From positions 1 through 62,611 of the forward strand of contig NZ_CAMFJS010000029.1 of the NCBI RefSeq assembly GCF_945956965.1: a stretch of 62,611 nucleotides of DNA. The letters run 5' to 3'. A program made the position numbers and the translations under genes. The stretch's first letter is position 1, and the number at the start of each line of letters is the position of its first letter. The notes beneath the pieces were generated by a model. It saw nothing but the letters and a program-made list of their open reading frames with translations. It searched no databases and was not told the origin of the DNA. Source of the stretch: an uncultured Roseateles sp. GTDB taxonomy: Bacteria > Pseudomonadota > Gammaproteobacteria > Burkholderiales > Burkholderiaceae_C. Below, in pieces: positions 60,675-62,611 of the stretch.

Positions 60675-62611
60675 ATGAACAAGCAAGCATGGCCCATTCC
60701 GAGTAAAGCAAAAGCAGCGCGGCAGATGGCAGCGGGCCAGTTGCGTGTGCTGCCCACTTGCTTGGCCATCGCAGCGATGTGCAGTGCGGGCCTTGCGCAA
60801 GCCAATGACTTCACCTGGAAGGGCGGCGCAGGATCGGGCACGCAAAACATGAGCAATGCCCAGAATTGGACGCCGAGCTTCCGCCCACCCGGCCGTAGCG
60901 ACGTCATCCACTTCGGCACATCGACTTTCACGACGGTCGTGAGTGACCTGTTTTCCTGCTGCAACCAAGTTGTCTTTGACGTGGGTGCGAACGCCTTCAC
61001 GCTTCAGGGCGCGAGCAACACCCTTTGGAACCTCGACAATGGCATTGTCAACAAGAGCAGCAAGGTGCAAACGATTGATTGGGGAAGCAAGGTGGGCTTC
61101 GCCATACAAGCGGATCAGACCTGGGACGGCGGCACGGCCGGCATGCTCATCACCGGTGACATGACCCAGCGAAAGAATCTGACACTGTCCAACAAGGTCG
61201 TCTACAAGAATCTCGCCTCCGCCTCCATCAGTGACGACGCCAATTCGAACGTCGGCTTGACGATCAATTCCGGCAGCAGCTACAGCACAGCGGGGGCCTT
61301 CACCGTGAGCGGCGGCTTCCCGACCAGCAGTGGCTCCATCCAGGTGCAAGGCGTGGGCAGCAGCTTGCTTGTCGGCGCAGACCTGAACCTGGGCGACGTC
61401 GGCAGCGGCACCTTGCTGATCGACTCCGGCGCCAGCGCCTCCAGCAAGAACCTGACCTTGGGGAGGACCGGGACCGCAAAGATGACGGTGGACGGCGCCG
61501 GCTCGAGCTTCGAGGCTGGCAATGTGGCACTCAGCAACAGCGACTTGATCGTCTCGGGCGGTGGCACCTTCACCACCACCGGCAATATGGGCTCCGGCCA
61601 GACCAATGTGAATTTCAGCATCACGGTCAAGGACACGGGCACGCTGTTCAAGGCAAACACCGCCCAAAGAGGCCTCTATCTGGGCGGCCAAGGCAACGGG
61701 CTGATGCAGCTCAGCAATGGTGCTGCAGCCGACATCAACGCCCTTTTCATGGGCCAAAAGGGCAATGGCGGTTTTGGCGTCATTGAAGCCACAGGACTTG
61801 GAACCACATTGAAAACCGGCTTCGTCGAGGGCAACGCAGGCCTTTTGAACGTGTCCAACGGCGCCAAGTTTCAAGTCTTGAATTCGATGACGATGGGGCA
61901 GGCAGGAGACTCCAGCTTCGTGGCTGCGGTGGCAGGCAACGGCGCGCTATTGAGCGTGGCTCAGGCCATCACCGTGGGCGCCGACGGGATCGGCCGGCTG
62001 GATGTTCTGGACGGCGGCGTTGTCGATGTCGGGCAACTGGTGATTAACAATCTTGGCGTCGTCAATCTGCAGGGCGGCCTGTTGAGGATGGGGTCGGGCA
62101 GGATGTCGGGCACCTTGAACTGGGAGTCCGGCACGCTCAACTTCAAGTCGAACTACGCCACGGGCGACTTTTTGGGCCACGACATGGTGCTCAGCGCCGG
62201 CCAGATCCTCAAGGGTGACGCTCAGATTCGCGTGGGCGCGGGTGATAGCCTCACCTTCGCGGGGGGGGGGGCGCTGCAGGCGCTTGATTTCCAACTGGAT
62301 GTGAATGCCGCCGCCACCGTGGGCCGCGGCAGCAGCGTGGCGGCCAACACCGTCAAGAACTACGGGCGCCTGAAGCTGGACGGTGGTTCAGTAAACGGCG
62401 CCTTGCTCAACGCCGGCACCATGACCGGCTCGGGCACGATCCGCGCCAATGCCGCTCAGGCGGGCTTCACGAACAGCGGCCGGTTTGACCAGGGTGACTA
62501 TGTCGAATTGGTCAATTCAGGCAGCAACGTCAATACAGGCGTTTGGGCCTTGAGCAGGGGCGGCGCCCTCCAACTGAGATCAAGCAACCTGAACAACCAG
62601 GGCTTGCTGAC
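60675..62611 (+). CDS. Large secreted beta-strand-repeat protein, N-terminal part (crosses an 11-G tract)
   Basis: An open frame of 645 codons from ATG 60675 to the right edge, without a stop. A long signal peptide (residues ~1-44, ending AGLAQA) precedes a Gly/Ser/Asn/Thr-rich passenger with repeated short beta-strand units such as NLTLGRTGTAKMTVDGAGSS and GLYLGGQGNGLMQLSNGA, typical of autotransporter-type beta-helices. An early CC pair is at residues ~95-96. The C-terminus lies outside, so a beta-barrel autotransporter and a PEP-CTERM-sorted protein are both possible. At 62261-62271 an 11-G run encodes Gly residues in frame. Confidence 0.8.
   Translation, partial: MNKQAWPIPSKAKAARQMAAGQLRVLPTCLAIAAMCSAGLAQANDFTWKGGAGSGTQNMSNAQNWTPSFRPPGRSDVIHFGTSTFTTVVSDLFSCCNQVVFDVGANAFTLQGASNTLWNLDNGIVNKSSKVQTIDWGSKVGFAIQADQTWDGGTAGMLITGDMTQRKNLTLSNKVVYKNLASASISDDANSNVGLTINSGSSYSTAGAFTVSGGFPTSSGSIQVQGVGSSLLVGADLNLGDVGSGTLLIDSGASASSKNLTLGRTGTAKMTVDGAGSSFEAGNVALSNSDLIVSGGGTFTTTGNMGSGQTNVNFSITVKDTGTLFKANTAQRGLYLGGQGNGLMQLSNGAAADINALFMGQKGNGGFGVIEATGLGTTLKTGFVEGNAGLLNVSNGAKFQVLNSMTMGQAGDSSFVAAVAGNGALLSVAQAITVGADGIGRLDVLDGGVVDVGQLVINNLGVVNLQGGLLRMGSGRMSGTLNWESGTLNFKSNYATGDFLGHDMVLSAGQILKGDAQIRVGAGDSLTFAGGGALQALDFQLDVNAAATVGRGSSVAANTVKNYGRLKLDGGSVNGALLNAGTMTGSGTIRANAAQAGFTNSGRFDQGDYVELVNSGSNVNTGVWALSRGGALQLRSSNLNNQGLL
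62261..62271 (+). repeat. Poly-G tract of 11 inside the surface protein gene
   Basis: Eleven consecutive G span codons ~529-533. The present length keeps the frame open. Adding one G gives TGA six codons downstream; removing one gives TGA about eleven codons downstream. The tract thus has the layout of a slipped-strand ON/OFF switch. Confidence 0.75.

Noticed and set aside
60654-61874. A 406-codon minus-strand frame opposite the surface protein gene
   Set aside because: The plus strand has a signal peptide and repeat pattern over an uninterrupted frame; the minus frame has neither.

Overview
The window is GC-rich, densely coded chromosomal DNA from a betaproteobacterium of the order Burkholderiales. 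Gene content and protein style suggest the Roseateles / Paucibacter / Rubrivivax neighbourhood. The evidence is the ntrB-ntrC-glnA set with a sigma-54 promoter, a class I PHA operon (phaC-phaA-phaB), an aceE-aceF-lpdA operon whose E3 carries its own lipoyl domain, PcaR-type IclR regulation and a rhodoquinone gene (rquA). Genus-level assignment is inference; no rRNA or tRNA gene was recognised.

Layout: 1-7.4 kb holds a uracil permease start, a two-gene membrane module of unknown role, ntrC, ntrB, a small secreted protein and glnA. 7.5-12.1 kb is one tightly coupled minus-strand set (YncE-like propeller, polysaccharide deacetylase, fatty acid hydroxylase, EI24 membrane protein, CinA-like protein). 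12.2-16.8 kb has an AIM24-like protein, an IclR regulator and a large TPR-GAF histidine kinase. 17-21 kb is PHA synthesis. 21-28.6 kb holds pgeF, a maleylacetoacetate isomerase-type GST, a Nudix hydrolase, a lapG-lapD pair, an HDOD protein and a second glutamine-synthetase-like enzyme.

28.6-32.9 kb looks foreign: long noncoding flanks, lower GC, different codon use, and four overlapping genes led by a Tat-exported FAD oxidase. 32.9-38 kb has a metallo-beta-lactamase-fold hydrolase, rquA, a POT-like transporter and two LiaF-like membrane proteins. 38.1-44.5 kb is a secretory/envelope cluster: an apolipoprotein N-acyltransferase-like gene interrupted by one in-frame stop and extended at its C-terminus, a membrane-anchored protein, an SGNH hydrolase and an M4 metalloprotease. 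44.8-51.7 kb has a cytochrome c remnant and the pyruvate dehydrogenase operon. 51.7-60.4 kb carries a PAS kinase/FixJ-type regulator pair, folD, an M3 oligopeptidase and an EnvZ/OmpR-type pair. The right edge is the start of a large secreted beta-strand-repeat protein whose frame crosses an 11-G tract, a candidate phase-variation switch.

The most interesting points are the interrupted Lnt-like operon, the poly-G tract, the atypical FAD-oxidase island, rquA with a repeat insertion, the LapD/LapG pair and the membrane protein module at 374-2385.
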